NCBI GenBank assembly: GCA_944325595.1
Contig: CALVAQ010000013.1
Location: 1 to 52,752, forward strand
From: Candidatus Gastranaerophilales bacterium
GTDB taxonomy: Bacteria > Cyanobacteriota > Vampirovibrionia > Gastranaerophilales > Gastranaerophilaceae
DNA: 52,752 nucleotides
Reading direction: 5' to 3'
This document shows positions 13,235-22,409 of the stretch, in pieces. The translations under genes were made by a program, and so were the position numbers. Numbering within the stretch: position 1 is the first letter of the stretch; every line of letters starts with the position of its first letter. The notes below the pieces were generated by a model that saw only the letters and a program-made list of their open reading frames with translations, did not search any database and was not told the DNA's origin.

Positions 13235-16000
13235 CTATTTGTTTTGTTCTCTTTGTGTCAAAGCCTTTTTGCCTGTCAGTCTTGACATAAATCTAAAGAA
13301 TTTGCCGAGTAAATCCTGTCTGTTTAGATTTCTGTTATCCATTTCTTCAATTTCTGCTTTGCTGTGTTCTTTTACCGGCATACCGATAGCTTTTCTGTTT
13401 ACATACTCACCCAGCAATGTAGAAACAACGTTTACACTCTGTGCACCGAGCAGGCTGGAGTTATACAGATTGCGGAAGGTGTCATTGAACAGATTGATAA
13501 ACATAGCACTATAGAACGTTCTTGATGTCTCCTGAACAGCTCTTTCTTTTGCTTTGAGAACAGCTCCGTCTTTGTCTTCACCGTTTGATTTCAACATAAC
13601 CATATTGTGATTGTCTGCCATCAAGAACCATGCAGTAGCCGCTGTTGATGTGTTTTTGGCAAGAACTGACAAATCAGAGTTTGATATATTTGACATAGTA
13701 GATGAATTAAATGCTTTGTTTATCTGCAAATCCATATACTGCGCAAACTTGTCTTTTGGTAAGTCAATTTTGGGTGTTCTGTTAATAATTGACTTGTCCG
13801 TCAACCTTTTTATTCCGTTGAATGCAGCATCAATCTCGCTATCCCATTTTGGCAATTTCGCTTCTTTTTTAACCGCATTGTATATGGGTTTTGCAATGTG
13901 TTTGAACGGCAGAGTAATTGTGCCCCACATAAATTTAAACGGTTGTATAATAAAATCTGTAAGCTCTTTCACACCTTTTTTAGCACGGCTTCCGAGTGTG
14001 TATTCCTGAGCATTCAAGGCATTGTTGAATATTTCTTCGACTTTTGCCGTGTTTTCACTATTTTTTGCTTTTAGTGAATTGATTGCTTCGTCCACAAATT
14101 TTAGATTTTCAGCATCGATATCAACTTTAAACCTGTTTTCAAAAGTCGTTGAGAAAGGTTTGAGTTCTTTTACTTTTTCAACATAAGCTTTTGCTTTTGA
14201 ATAGTTTTTAATATTAAATGCACCGTTTTCGAACAGAATATTGTTCAGTTCATCTGCTTCTTTTGTCAGGTTGCTGCCCTTTAACAATTCAAAGAATTCT
14301 TTTAAATTGCTTTCTATGATTTTATTGTCTCTTGCATTAAAGAAGTCTGAAGCTTCTACATTTTTTGCAATATCTTTAAAGCTTGATGACAATTTTTTGT
14401 TTGCAATTTGTCTGAATTTGTTGGCTAATTCACTAAAGCCTTCATTTTCAAGTATTTGTGCAATTTTATCAGCATTTTTGTTCAAAGCCGTGGTCTTTTG
14501 GTATTTCAATACTACATCTTCAAATTTGCTTCCGAGTACATTGTCATACTCTTTGAGTTTTGTAATTACCTGATTGAACTTTTCTTTGCTTATTGTGTAA
14601 TTAGTTTTCGTAATTTTGCTGTAAACTTTGTCATATTTCTTGGAAATAACATCAAAATACTTTTGAAGGGATTGTCCGTTGATTTTCACATTCTTTTTGG
14701 CATATTTCATGGCAAAACCGGCAACAATCATTCCGACAAACCATTTTGTAAGAGTAGAGAATGTCAAAAGAGGTTTGTCATTTGAAGGTAGAATTCCTTT
14801 ATCTGAAACCGGCGAAGGTGTCATAGTTGCATAAGGCATTTCCGATGCAAGACCAAAGCCCTGAAATATTTTTGAGCCTTTAAAACTTGGCTGTACATTT
14901 TCCTGTTTATTTTCTTCTTTGACAGGTTCAGCTTTGTCCTTTTGCTGCTGTACAGTGTTTTCAGCAACATTGTGATTTTGTTCAGATGCATTAGCCTGTT
15001 CTTTTGCTCTGTTTTCCGCATTAATTTTTTGAGCTTCTTCTTTGCTTATAAAATGAAGTTTTCTGCCGTTTGACAATCTGGACAATGCCTCCGTAATCAC
15101 AACGGTAACCGCAGTAACAAGCATAAATACCCATTTTTTAGAATTGATAAATTTGGACAGAGCACCGAGCGTAATCAATTGTAAATAAGCGTTTGAAACA
15201 ATACGTTTTGTCTCCTGATTAAAACGCAGTTTCTTTTCTTCTTCAGCTTTTTGCGGATCATCATCACAAAGTCTTGAGAGGTTATACGCATCATTTGCAA
15301 GGAAAAATGCCGGTATAAAGCCTGTAACTATTCTGGTCAGTGCACGTTCATGAACCCCGTTGTAGTTTCCTGATTTGGGGTCGAACATTTTCATTGCTTT
15401 GGTAAACAAACTTGCTGACTGTACATTTTTATTGTCGTGCTGAAGCTTTTCCGCAATACTCATATATCCGTCAAAAGAGTTTACAATATCGCTGTTTTTG
15501 AGGATATCCATTTTCTTTTGTAGAAAACCTCTGTTTGCCATTTGCTCGGCAGTTCTTTCAGCGGTTGATGCAAAACTTTTGCCGGTAAATTTCTTTTTGA
15601 AGGAATTTGCAATATACAAAGGCAATTCAGTAAACGGATAGACAATGCCTTCCATCAAAAGTCTTGTCCAGTTTTTTGTTTTTACTTCTACCTGTCCGTT
15701 TGCGAGAGGTTTTACGTGGTCTCTTATATCAGACCAGTGAATTTTTGAAAAATTCTCTTCCAGTTTTACCGGAGCTTTTCCGATGAAACGTTCCAAAAAT
15801 TCGAGATTCTTTTTAAGGTTATATGTTTTTACATTATATAAAGAGAAAGCGCCTTTAAAGGAAATATCATTTACATCTCTCTTTAGCGGCGCTTTTTCTT
15901 GATAGTTATTCGGTGAAAGTTCGGCTGAAATCACAAGTGGCTTTTGTCTGTGACTCATTCGATCTTTATAGGTGATATTATGTTTCTGACTTATTATCAT
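13235..16000 (-). CDS. Large lineage-specific membrane-associated protein with SFKG motifs
   Basis: I place the start at the ATG at 16000 (MIISQKHNIT, 921 aa), which follows AAGGGCAGGAAA; the frame is open 21 codons further to 16063, but with a poor ribosome site. No known domain is recognised. SFKG occurs twice: DISFKGAFSLYN near residue 50 and PSFKGSKIF near residue 375. Hydrophobic segments include RIVTGFIPAFFLAND, YLQLITLGALSKFI, WVFMLVTAVTVVITEAL and KWFVGMIVAGFAMKY. Between two of them is a low-complexity Q/E/N/K linker. The second half is helical and K/N-rich. Overall plan (hydrophobic core segments plus Q/K-rich linkers) resembles the protein at 47691 although clear sequence identity is not seen. 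Function unknown; a membrane-scaffold or surface role is a guess. Confidence 0.7.
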   Translation of the reverse strand: MIISQKHNITYKDRMSHRQKPLVISAELSPNNYQEKAPLKRDVNDISFKGAFSLYNVKTYNLKKNLEFLERFIGKAPVKLEENFSKIHWSDIRDHVKPLANGQVEVKTKNWTRLLMEGIVYPFTELPLYIANSFKKKFTGKSFASTAERTAEQMANRGFLQKKMDILKNSDIVNSFDGYMSIAEKLQHDNKNVQSASLFTKAMKMFDPKSGNYNGVHERALTRIVTGFIPAFFLANDAYNLSRLCDDDPQKAEEEKKLRFNQETKRIVSNAYLQLITLGALSKFINSKKWVFMLVTAVTVVITEALSRLSNGRKLHFISKEEAQKINAENRAKEQANASEQNHNVAENTVQQQKDKAEPVKEENKQENVQPSFKGSKIFQGFGLASEMPYATMTPSPVSDKGILPSNDKPLLTFSTLTKWFVGMIVAGFAMKYAKKNVKINGQSLQKYFDVISKKYDKVYSKITKTNYTISKEKFNQVITKLKEYDNVLGSKFEDVVLKYQKTTALNKNADKIAQILENEGFSELANKFRQIANKKLSSSFKDIAKNVEASDFFNARDNKIIESNLKEFFELLKGSNLTKEADELNNILFENGAFNIKNYSKAKAYVEKVKELKPFSTTFENRFKVDIDAENLKFVDEAINSLKAKNSENTAKVEEIFNNALNAQEYTLGSRAKKGVKELTDFIIQPFKFMWGTITLPFKHIAKPIYNAVKKEAKLPKWDSEIDAAFNGIKRLTDKSIINRTPKIDLPKDKFAQYMDLQINKAFNSSTMSNISNSDLSVLAKNTSTAATAWFLMADNHNMVMLKSNGEDKDGAVLKAKERAVQETSRTFYSAMFINLFNDTFRNLYNSSLLGAQSVNVVSTLLGEYVNRKAIGMPVKEHSKAEIEEMDNRNLNRQDLLGKFFRFMSRLTGKKALTQREQNK

Positions 16001-16168
16001 TTTCCTGCCCTTAAGTAACTTCTCATAAGATGAAATCTTTGACAAGTTTTTTTCAAAAATCATTTTACAATTCTTAAATTAAGTGCTCCAAATTGCCTAT
16101 TTATTTAAGTTTGTAAAAATTAATTTTTGCTAGCGGAATTTAAGTTTGAAACATATATTTACAAAATT

Positions 16169-16669
16169 TTATCTGTAATTTTGAAACTGCAAAGGAATAT
16201 CATAATCGTCTTCTTTTCCTTTTAACAGTCTGATAACCTCCTGCAAATCATCCTTGCTTTTTCCCGAGACCCTGACCTGTTCGCCCTGAATTGAGGCTTG
16301 AACTTTAAGTTTTGAATTTTTAATATCCGCAACAATCTTTTTGGCAAGTTCTGTTGAAAGACCTTTTTTGAGATTAAACACCTGTCTGACATTGCCGCCC
16401 AGAGCATTTTCAACAGGCTGAGGGTCCAGAACCTTTATATTTATATTTCTTTTAACAAGTTTTGTCTGCAAAATATCGAGAATATTGCGAAGTTTCATAT
16501 CATCATTTGTTGTAATAGTAATACATTTGTCAGCTTCAAGATTTATATCGGAATTTGAGTTTTTCAAATCAAATCTCGAAGTCAATTCTCTTTTTGCTTG
16601 GTCAACTGCATTTACAAGCTCCTGTTTATCAAATTCAGAGACAACATCAAAACTGCAATCTTTTGCCAT
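16169..16669 (-). CDS. YajQ family nucleotide-binding protein (DUF520)
   Basis: 166 aa, the usual YajQ length. The N-terminus MAKDCSFDVVSEFDKQELVNAV, the SRFDLKNS segment and the C-terminal DDYDIPLQFQNYR are characteristic. Some members bind cyclic di-GMP or act as a phage/RNA-associated factor; the exact role here is unknown. An AAGGAG site lies 8 bases before the ATG. It is on the same strand as, and 168 bp upstream of, the 921-aa gene. Confidence 0.93.
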   Translation of the reverse strand: MAKDCSFDVVSEFDKQELVNAVDQAKRELTSRFDLKNSNSDINLEADKCITITTNDDMKLRNILDILQTKLVKRNINIKVLDPQPVENALGGNVRQVFNLKKGLSTELAKKIVADIKNSKLKVQASIQGEQVRVSGKSKDDLQEVIRLLKGKEDDYDIPLQFQNYR

Positions 16670-16735
16670 AATTTCTACTCCTTAATAAAAATCATCGAGA
16701 TAGCTATTATAGCAAAATTTTTTAATTTGTACATT

Positions 16736-17581
16736 CTAATCAAGAATTCTTACACTTGCGCCGTTGCCAAAATTTCTGTTCCTCAAAAAGCCTCCTCTGT
16801 TGCCCCAGTAATATTGCTGATGACCGAAGCCGGGATTTGCATAACGTCTGTAATTGTCGTAAAGCGGAGGAGTAAAACCTGTCAGCATGCCTCCGGGTGC
16901 ATAGTGTCTTGTTCGCATAACTCTGTTTGCCATGCTGTTTAAAATACTTCCCACGCCGGGCGAACGGCGGTATCTTCCGGTTGAGTACGGGTATCCGCTG
17001 TAGTACGGGTCATAACCGAATGAAGAAAAAGGGGTATAAACATTCTGACTTTGAACAATTTCCGGATATGAATTGTAATGTTTTGATGCTGTCTTTATTG
17101 TATCATATCTGTCTTTAAGGTTTCCTCCCTGCATAGCTCCGAGCATCTCTTTTTCCATTCTGGTAATACGAGATTCCGTATCATCATTCATATACGTTCT
17201 GCCAAGAACTTTTGTTTCAAGTTTTGCAAGGTCTTTTGATGTTATCCCGTATAAAATACCGGAATCAATATTATTCATAAGGTTATCCACCCTGTTTGCA
17301 AGAGGCAGCCCGTCATATGTTGTATTAAAAATCTTTTTTTCTAACCTGTTCAAGCGAGAATATATATTTTGTTTTTCATAGCTTTTTTTGAAAATACTGT
17401 ATTCAAGCTGCGTAATTTTGGGATAACTTTCGCTGCTTGATATTTGATTTGCCGGATTTTGTAAAGCAGCCGATGACACAGGGGAAGGCTGCGCAAGCGG
17501 TTTAAACTTTTTTATTTTCACGGCGTGAGCAGGGCAGGAAAGGCTCAAAATAAAGCACAAAACCAGAATTCTTCTAATCAT
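16736..17581 (-). CDS. Exported protein with LE/RL repeat motif
   Basis: The start is set at the second ATG (17581, 281 aa), because GAGGATA lies directly upstream of it; four more codons are open upstream. A signal peptide (IRRILVLCFILSLSCPAHA) is followed by a Pro/Ser-rich linker. Then come two pairs of a repeat: TQLEYSIFKKSY ... SRLNRLEKKIF and AKLETKVLGRTY ... SRITRMEKEML, each continuing to an R-hydrophobic-D segment. The pattern LE-x3-hydrophobic-G-x2-Y ... RL-x2-LE is one I associate with Melainabacteria and relatives. The C-terminal third is Gly/Tyr/Arg-rich (YYSGYPYSTGRYRRSPG). Probably cell-envelope; function unknown. Confidence 0.65.
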   Translation of the reverse strand: MIRRILVLCFILSLSCPAHAVKIKKFKPLAQPSPVSSAALQNPANQISSSESYPKITQLEYSIFKKSYEKQNIYSRLNRLEKKIFNTTYDGLPLANRVDNLMNNIDSGILYGITSKDLAKLETKVLGRTYMNDDTESRITRMEKEMLGAMQGGNLKDRYDTIKTASKHYNSYPEIVQSQNVYTPFSSFGYDPYYSGYPYSTGRYRRSPGVGSILNSMANRVMRTRHYAPGGMLTGFTPPLYDNYRRYANPGFGHQQYYWGNRGGFLRNRNFGNGASVRILD

Positions 17582-17666
17582 AATTATCCTCATCTTCGTT
17601 TTTTACAAAGACAGAATAATATATTCCAACAAACATAACATTAGACTGAAAGCTAACAGGACCGGA

Positions 17667-18275
17667 TTATCGGGAATCTTTCATAATTCTAATTGCATTA
17701 TCTAGTTCTTTTGAAAAGTCTTGAATACGCTTGTCTATATTTTTCTGGTTATACATTTCACCCTCACCCTGATAAGTCAGATATTTTATGTATACCTGAG
17801 ACTCACATCTTAAAGTGGCAATATCCCTTGCCTGCTGGGAAATACTCTGAAGTTTTGCAAAAGAAATATAGTATCTTTCGGGACTGTTTGCATATTTTTT
17901 ACTCATATAGTCGGCATGGTCGATTATTGAGCTGGCTATTGCATTAAACTTTTGGATACTGTCATTTTTTTGTATGCATTTTTGCATTTTTTCCAGTATT
18001 AAAATAACATCGTTCAGGTCGTTTATATAAGGTGAAGTTTTGTCCTTTTTCAAAATAATATCGATATAAGCTTTGTTTTCTCTCGGTACTTTTTTGTAAT
18101 TTGGTCTGCCTTCCGATTCATCGAACGGCTTAAACAGACCTTTTGTAACCTCGGTTTTTGGAACTTTGCTTTCAAACTGCTGGCTGATATCCGGCAAAGA
18201 ACCTTTGTATCCGGCACCTGTACACAACAGTGCACACATTAAAAGCAATGGAATTTTTACAAAAATCTTTTTCAT
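17667..18275 (-). CDS. Exported hypothetical protein
   Basis: 202 aa with a signal peptide (KKIFVKIPLLLMCALLCTGAG; the Cys could be a lipoprotein site, but no strong lipobox is seen). The mature part is predominantly helical (DVILILEKMQKCIQKN, YANSPERYYISFAKLQSISQ) with two Cys outside the leader. No recognised domain. It lies 85 bp upstream of, and on the same strand as, the LE/RL repeat protein, and may share its transcript. Confidence 0.65.
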   Translation of the reverse strand: MKKIFVKIPLLLMCALLCTGAGYKGSLPDISQQFESKVPKTEVTKGLFKPFDESEGRPNYKKVPRENKAYIDIILKKDKTSPYINDLNDVILILEKMQKCIQKNDSIQKFNAIASSIIDHADYMSKKYANSPERYYISFAKLQSISQQARDIATLRCESQVYIKYLTYQGEGEMYNQKNIDKRIQDFSKELDNAIRIMKDSR

Positions 18276-18368
18276 AGTATTAATTATAACTGAATTCTAA
18301 AACATGTCATTTTTGACTTTGCTCATTTGAGGACATATTATAAAATAAAGACAAAGAAACGGGGCGGA

Positions 18369-19601
18369 ATGGACTTATTTAATTCATTGGAAAACCAAAA
18401 CAGACAAACACCTCTTGCTGAATTGCTCAGACCAAGAACACTTGAAGAATATCTCGGGCAAAACCAAGTAATAGGCAAGAATACCGCTTTTTTGAATTTG
18501 CTGAATTCAGGGAGACTTTTTTCATGTATCTTCTGGGGACCTCCGGGCTGTGGGAAAACGACACTGGCAAGATTAATTGCAACAAAAACAAGCAGCGATT
18601 TTATCGAACTAAGTGCCGTTAACTCCGGTATAAAAGACATTAAAGACTGCGTTGAAAAAGCAAAAGAGAATTTACGTTACAACAAAAAAACAATTCTGTT
18701 TATTGACGAAATCCACAGGTACAGCAAAACACAGCAGGATGCATTGTTGCCATACTTGGAAAACGGAACTTTTTATCTTATAGGTTCGACAACGGAAAAT
18801 CCGTCTTTTCAGGTTGTTCCGGCTTTGATTTCAAGAGTGCAGGTGTTGATGCTTACACCTTTGGAGGATGAAGCCATAGAAAAACTTGTTGAAAAAGGAT
18901 TTAAGTATCTTTCGGAAAAATACGGAATCATTACGCTGAAACAAGAAGTACTGGATTTTATTGTAAAATACGCAGGCGGTGATGCAAGACTGGCTTTAAA
19001 TCTCGTTGAAAATTCGTATTTTGCTGCAGATTTTAAAGAAAATAAAAGAAGTTTGTCATTAGAAATTCTCGAAAGTCTGGCCCAGGAAAAAAGAATCAAA
19101 TACTCCAGACAGGAGCACTATGACATGGCATCTGCTTTTCAAAAAAGTCTGAGAGGAAGTGACAAAAATGCGGCAATATACTGGATGGCAAAAATGATTG
19201 CGGCAGGAGAAGACCCTAGATTCATAGCCCGCCGTCTCATTGTATGTGCGGCAGAAGATGTGGGACTTGCTGACCCGAATGCATTTAATATTGCAGTAAA
19301 TGCGCACAAATCGGTTGAACTTCTCGGAATGCCGGAAGGCAGAATTCCTCTTGCTCTGGCTGCAGCATATGTGGCGGATGCTCCAAAATCCAACAGAGCA
19401 ATCTGTGCTATTGATGCGGCGCTTTCTGACATAGCTGGCGGTTTGGACTATCCACCGCCTATGCATTTGCGTGATGCTCATTACAAGGATGCCCAAAAAT
19501 ACGGTTTTGGCAAAGGATATGTCTACACACATGATAATCCTGACTACAAACAGCAGTTTATGCCCGATGAACTTGCAGGAAAAGATTATTTTACAAAATA
19601 A
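18369..19601 (+). CDS. rarA: Replication-associated recombination protein A (RarA/MgsA)
   Basis: A 410-aa AAA+ ATPase from the ATG at 18369, which follows GGGGCGGA; the frame is open a little further upstream only through a TTG. MDLFNS then LAELLRPRTLEEYLGQNQVIG, Walker A GPPGCGKTTLA, Walker B LFIDEIHR, sensor 1 STTENPSF, the C-terminal ALSDIAGG segment and the HLRDAHYKDAQKYGFGKGY tail identify RarA. It acts at stalled replication forks with SSB and polymerase. It is monocistronic with a bidirectional terminator. Confidence 0.95.
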   Translation: MDLFNSLENQNRQTPLAELLRPRTLEEYLGQNQVIGKNTAFLNLLNSGRLFSCIFWGPPGCGKTTLARLIATKTSSDFIELSAVNSGIKDIKDCVEKAKENLRYNKKTILFIDEIHRYSKTQQDALLPYLENGTFYLIGSTTENPSFQVVPALISRVQVLMLTPLEDEAIEKLVEKGFKYLSEKYGIITLKQEVLDFIVKYAGGDARLALNLVENSYFAADFKENKRSLSLEILESLAQEKRIKYSRQEHYDMASAFQKSLRGSDKNAAIYWMAKMIAAGEDPRFIARRLIVCAAEDVGLADPNAFNIAVNAHKSVELLGMPEGRIPLALAAAYVADAPKSNRAICAIDAALSDIAGGLDYPPPMHLRDAHYKDAQKYGFGKGYVYTHDNPDYKQQFMPDELAGKDYFTK

Positions 19602-19630
19602 AAAGTCGTATCTTTTTTGATACGACTTTT
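19601..19630. terminator. Bidirectional terminator after rarA
   Basis: Stem AAAAGTCGTATC/GATACGACTTTT, six-T loop, then a T-run. It overlaps the last base of the rarA stop codon and also serves the convergent gene at 19651. Confidence 0.88.
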
Positions 19631-19650
19631 TGTTATATTGTTTGAATTTA

Positions 19651-20172
19651 TTATGCGAATTTTGGAGCCGAACTTTTGATTTCGTTGTCTTCTGCCTTTT
19701 CGACACTTTCCATTTCTGCCTGTGCCGCTTTCAATTGTGTTTCCAGTGATTTCATTTGAAGTTCTATCTGGTTTTCCATATCTTTTACACGTTGCAATTG
19801 ATTTTGATTTGCCATATCCAGAGACTGACTCATCATATTCATATATGCACCCATAGGAGTTGCCATAAAGTTCAAGCCGCCTGTACTCAAAATTGTATTG
19901 AAGATTGAATAATCCTGAGTACCTCCGCCTCCGTTAACATTATTGTTATAGAGCTGCTGCATTTGTCCCTGAATCATTGCATTCATGCCCATCTGGAATA
20001 TATTGCCAATCTGAGAGAAGACCGTGCGTGTATTTGCCATTGCACGTTCCCAACGACTGGCTTGTTCTGCCAGGGTCTGTTGCTGTTGTGATAACTGCAT
20101 CATCCTGAAGTTAATCTGGTTAATGCGGTTTCTCAACATCAATTTTCTTGCTGTGAAAATTGCGTAACCCAT
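19651..20172 (-). CDS. Lineage-specific coiled-coil/amphipathic protein
   Basis: 173 aa, no signal peptide. Residues 1-60 form a Q/R-rich helix (RNRINQINFRMMQLSQQQQ). The middle is Met/Asn/Gly-rich with weak hydrophobicity (IFQMGMNAMIQGQMQQL, a GGGG spacer, FMATPMGAYMNMMSQ). The C-terminal third is a coiled coil (QNQLQRVKDMENQIELQMKSLETQL). The helix-spacer-helix plan resembles small secreted or filament-forming proteins, but no family is recognised. A TTGTAACAA motif lies 100 bp upstream. Function unknown. Confidence 0.65.
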   Translation of the reverse strand: MGYAIFTARKLMLRNRINQINFRMMQLSQQQQTLAEQASRWERAMANTRTVFSQIGNIFQMGMNAMIQGQMQQLYNNNVNGGGGTQDYSIFNTILSTGGLNFMATPMGAYMNMMSQSLDMANQNQLQRVKDMENQIELQMKSLETQLKAAQAEMESVEKAEDNEIKSSAPKFA

Positions 20173-20271
20173 TGTTGGTATCCTCTCGTGTTTTGTAATT
20201 AATTCCTCGTATTAAAATAAAAACATTTTTTATTTCAAAATTGCCTTTTTGATTTGTTTTTTGTTAACATT

Positions 20272-20280
20272 TTGTAACAA
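20272..20280. promoter_or_regulatory. TTGTAACAA motif upstream of the 173-aa gene
   Basis: An inverted repeat TTGT-A-ACAA 100 bp before the start of the minus-strand gene at 20172. The same motif, allowing one change, lies at a similar distance before the genes at 31704, 47691 and 49705, so it may be an operator or activator site. Tentative. Confidence 0.3.
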
Positions 20281-20301
20281 TTATTTCAAACTAAAAAATA
20301 T

Positions 20302-20700
20302 TTAATGGTTGTAATTGCACGGTTGAAGCATATCTTGAGGGGTTATTGTCCAGACTTTAATATTATATTTTTTTGCAACTTCATTAAGCCGGTTCAGGTA
20401 TTTTATGTCTTTTTGAGGATTTTCCATTATCAAAACAATTCCGGAGTTTTTCCCTGTGCATAGACCGTAATACAATGATTGACCTATTGATTCAGCCCAT
20501 TTCTGTGCAAAGTCAAACTCAATTGCATAATCTTTTGTCAGACAGTCTATTCTGGTTTTATCATTCAAGATATACTCTGTTTGACCGTTATTGAGCTTGC
20601 ACCAGTAGTTCTGGTATTCTTTTTCGAGGTATATATGAGAGGCAAAGCAAGTACTTTGTACAACAAAAAAAGAAAGAACAAAAAAGAATATACGAAACAT
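20302..20700 (-). CDS. Exported protein with PD-(D/E)XK-like segment
   Basis: 132 aa with a signal peptide (FRIFFFVLSFFVVQSTCFA). The mature part has YWCKLNNGQTEYILNDKTRIDCLT followed by YAIEFDFAQKWAESIGQSLYY and GIVLIMENPQKD. The D ... E-x-D ... K/W-x-E spacing in the second segment is reminiscent of PD-(D/E)XK nuclease folds, and I recall exported bacterial proteins with this same block. Nuclease activity is inference. Its ATG overlaps the stop of the small Cys-rich gene upstream (TAATG), so the two are translationally coupled and probably function together. Confidence 0.65.
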   Translation of the reverse strand: MFRIFFFVLSFFVVQSTCFASHIYLEKEYQNYWCKLNNGQTEYILNDKTRIDCLTKDYAIEFDFAQKWAESIGQSLYYGLCTGKNSGIVLIMENPQKDIKYLNRLNEVAKKYNIKVWTITPQDMLQPCNYNH

Positions 20701-20882
20701 TAGTCACACCCGCAAGACGGACTATAGCTTCCATCACAGCACACTGCTCTGCCGTGGCTGCACCCGCATACACCGCCATGGTGAGAGCAGCAGCCTCTTC
20801 TATTTTGTGAATCATAAACAAATGGTCTAATCAGAAAAAACAAAGTAAAAGAAATCAAACAAAAAACAAATACTTTTTTCAT
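20700..20882 (-). CDS. Small exported Cys/His-rich protein (CCSHHGGVCGC type)
   Basis: The start is at 20882 (60 aa, MKKVFVFCLISFTLFF ...), supported by AGGATGA upstream; the frame is open further upstream without a ribosome site. A signal anchor is followed by a compact metal- or disulfide-binding module: CCSHHGGVCGCSHGRAVCC then DGSYSPSCGC. The HGGVxG ... DGSxSPSC pattern is known from small exported bacterial proteins of unknown function. It is coupled by TAATG to the PD-(D/E)XK-like protein; in some organisms the two segments appear to occur in one polypeptide (from memory, to be verified). Confidence 0.7.
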   Translation of the reverse strand: MKKVFVFCLISFTLFFLIRPFVYDSQNRRGCCSHHGGVCGCSHGRAVCCDGSYSPSCGCD

Positions 20883-21054
20883 AAAATCATCCTGAAGAAA
20901 TAACAGAGCAATTATATGTCGAAACATCAAAACACATATTACGTTTCTGTAACAGCTTAATCGTCCAAATGATGTATATAGGTATTTTTCAAATAATGTT
21001 ATACTCAAGGCATATTTTAATATTTCAGGTTAGTGTAGTTTTAGGAGTAAAAAG

Positions 21055-21309
21055 ATGGAACAAGGAAAACTGTTTTGGTTAACAATTTTGTTATGGTTTG
21101 TTTTAGGTCAATTTGGTGCGCACAGATTTTATCTTGGATACAAAAAAAGTGCAATTACAATGCTGGCATTAACGCTTATCGGCTGGGTAACAATAGTAAT
21201 TGCAGTAGGTTTTGTATTCTTATTTGCTGTAGGTATCTGGCTGCTTGTTGATTTGATTCTGATTCTTACAAAGAAATTAAAACCAGCAGACGGAACGCAA
21301 TATGTATAA
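21055..21309 (+). CDS. TM2 domain membrane protein
   Basis: 84 aa with two transmembrane helices. LLWFVLGQFGAHRFYLGYKKSA contains the GxFGxHRFYLG signature of TM2, and the second helix is followed by WLLVDLILIL. An AGGAG site lies 8 bases before the ATG. Bacterial TM2 proteins have no agreed function. It is monocistronic, followed by a terminator. Confidence 0.92.
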   Translation: MEQGKLFWLTILLWFVLGQFGAHRFYLGYKKSAITMLALTLIGWVTIVIAVGFVFLFAVGIWLLVDLILILTKKLKPADGTQYV

Positions 21310-21329
21310 ACAATAAAAAGTTTATAAAC

Positions 21330-21358
21330 AAAAAGAGAGGGCTAGTACCTCTCTTTTT
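21330..21358. terminator. Terminator after the TM2 gene
   Basis: Stem AAAAAGAGAGG/CCTCTCTTTTT with a 7-nt loop, 20 bp after the TM2 stop and 44 bp before the stop of the convergent HPP-like gene. Usable in both directions. Confidence 0.88.
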
Positions 21359-21401
21359 GTTTTATCTTAAATATATAAATTTGCTAAAATTGTTACCATT
21401 T

Positions 21402-22328
21402 TTATTCTCTAAACAAAAGCATAGCGCTTATACTAAGAACAATAGAACCAACCAGAACTTCTGCGGGAAAAGTTATGAGCAGATTTTCATCTAATATCAT
21501 TGGAATTAATAAAACCGCACCTGCCGGCGGAAAATTTATTTTTATTTTGCTTAATGCTGCAAATAAAACAATACACGAAAGTGCTGTACACAAAGATAAT
21601 GGCAGCATTAAATAAACATTAAAAAACAGCCTGAATACACTGCCGATAAATGCGCTAAATGTCATCAATCCTGCAATATAAGCCGGCTTTTTTCGTGCAG
21701 GGCTTTTGGGGTTTGACAATTCAGTGAACATAACAATCAAAGGCGGTGCCAAAAAGTATATTTGGTGCGTTTTAAATGGAATAAGCGCAATTGTTCCAAA
21801 AACAGCAAGCAATTTAGACCATTTAACAATCTGTTTTTTTAAGTTAAATTCACATGGAACAAACTTGTTTATCGGGCGCATATGGAATTTTTCCATACCC
21901 CATTGAGCCAGAATTATAATGAATGCCATTATCACCACAGCGGCAGGATATACAAGACTGGTTGTTTTCAAATACACAGGCAGTATGCAGGCAGAAATAA
22001 TCGGTACAAAATTTGTTTTACTTACCGTAAGAATGATACCGGTAAAGGCAAAACAAATACATACCTGAAAAATCAACGGCAGAGGACAATATCTGACAAC
22101 CATCACTCCAAAAAGGGCAGCAGCTGACATTAAAAGAAAAATTCTTCTTTTATTTACAGCCCATGGCTGCTGCTCGGATATCCAGGCGCCAATGGCAAGT
22201 GCGCAAATTTCAGGAAAGATGATTTCTTTTTCTCCGCTCAACTCTGCCAGCCACACCATAGAAATAGCAATAACTATGCCGAATAAATAGCGTTCAAGTC
22301 TAATCGCTTTTAAAATTTTTGTGTCCAT
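21402..22328 (-). CDS. HPP-like integral membrane protein
   Basis: 308 aa with about nine or ten transmembrane helices in two similar halves. The segment FTELSNPKSPARKKPAYIAGLMTFSAFIG followed by FPPAGAVLLIPMIL resembles the HPP family arrangement (a small-residue PxSP block, then a PPAGA/HPPGGA block). Some HPP proteins are nitrite or anion transporters; nothing here fixes a substrate. No partner gene is adjacent and no SD is obvious. Confidence 0.6.
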   Translation of the reverse strand: MDTKILKAIRLERYLFGIVIAISMVWLAELSGEKEIIFPEICALAIGAWISEQQPWAVNKRRIFLLMSAAALFGVMVVRYCPLPLIFQVCICFAFTGIILTVSKTNFVPIISACILPVYLKTTSLVYPAAVVIMAFIIILAQWGMEKFHMRPINKFVPCEFNLKKQIVKWSKLLAVFGTIALIPFKTHQIYFLAPPLIVMFTELSNPKSPARKKPAYIAGLMTFSAFIGSVFRLFFNVYLMLPLSLCTALSCIVLFAALSKIKINFPPAGAVLLIPMILDENLLITFPAEVLVGSIVLSISAMLLFRE

Positions 22329-22409
22329 ATATCTATGCTAAAACAACATTACTGTTTTATAAAGTATAAAAATTATCTCTAACGAAAAATGTAAAATGTT
22401 GTTTGTTAT

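Noticed and set aside
16000..16063. Upstream start of the 921-aa protein at 16063
   Set aside because: No ribosome site there, whereas the ATG at 16000 follows AAGGGCAGG; the start remains uncertain.
19059..19706. 215-aa open frame opposite rarA
   Set aside because: Antisense shadow of a conserved gene; Cys/Arg-rich low-quality translation without a start signal.
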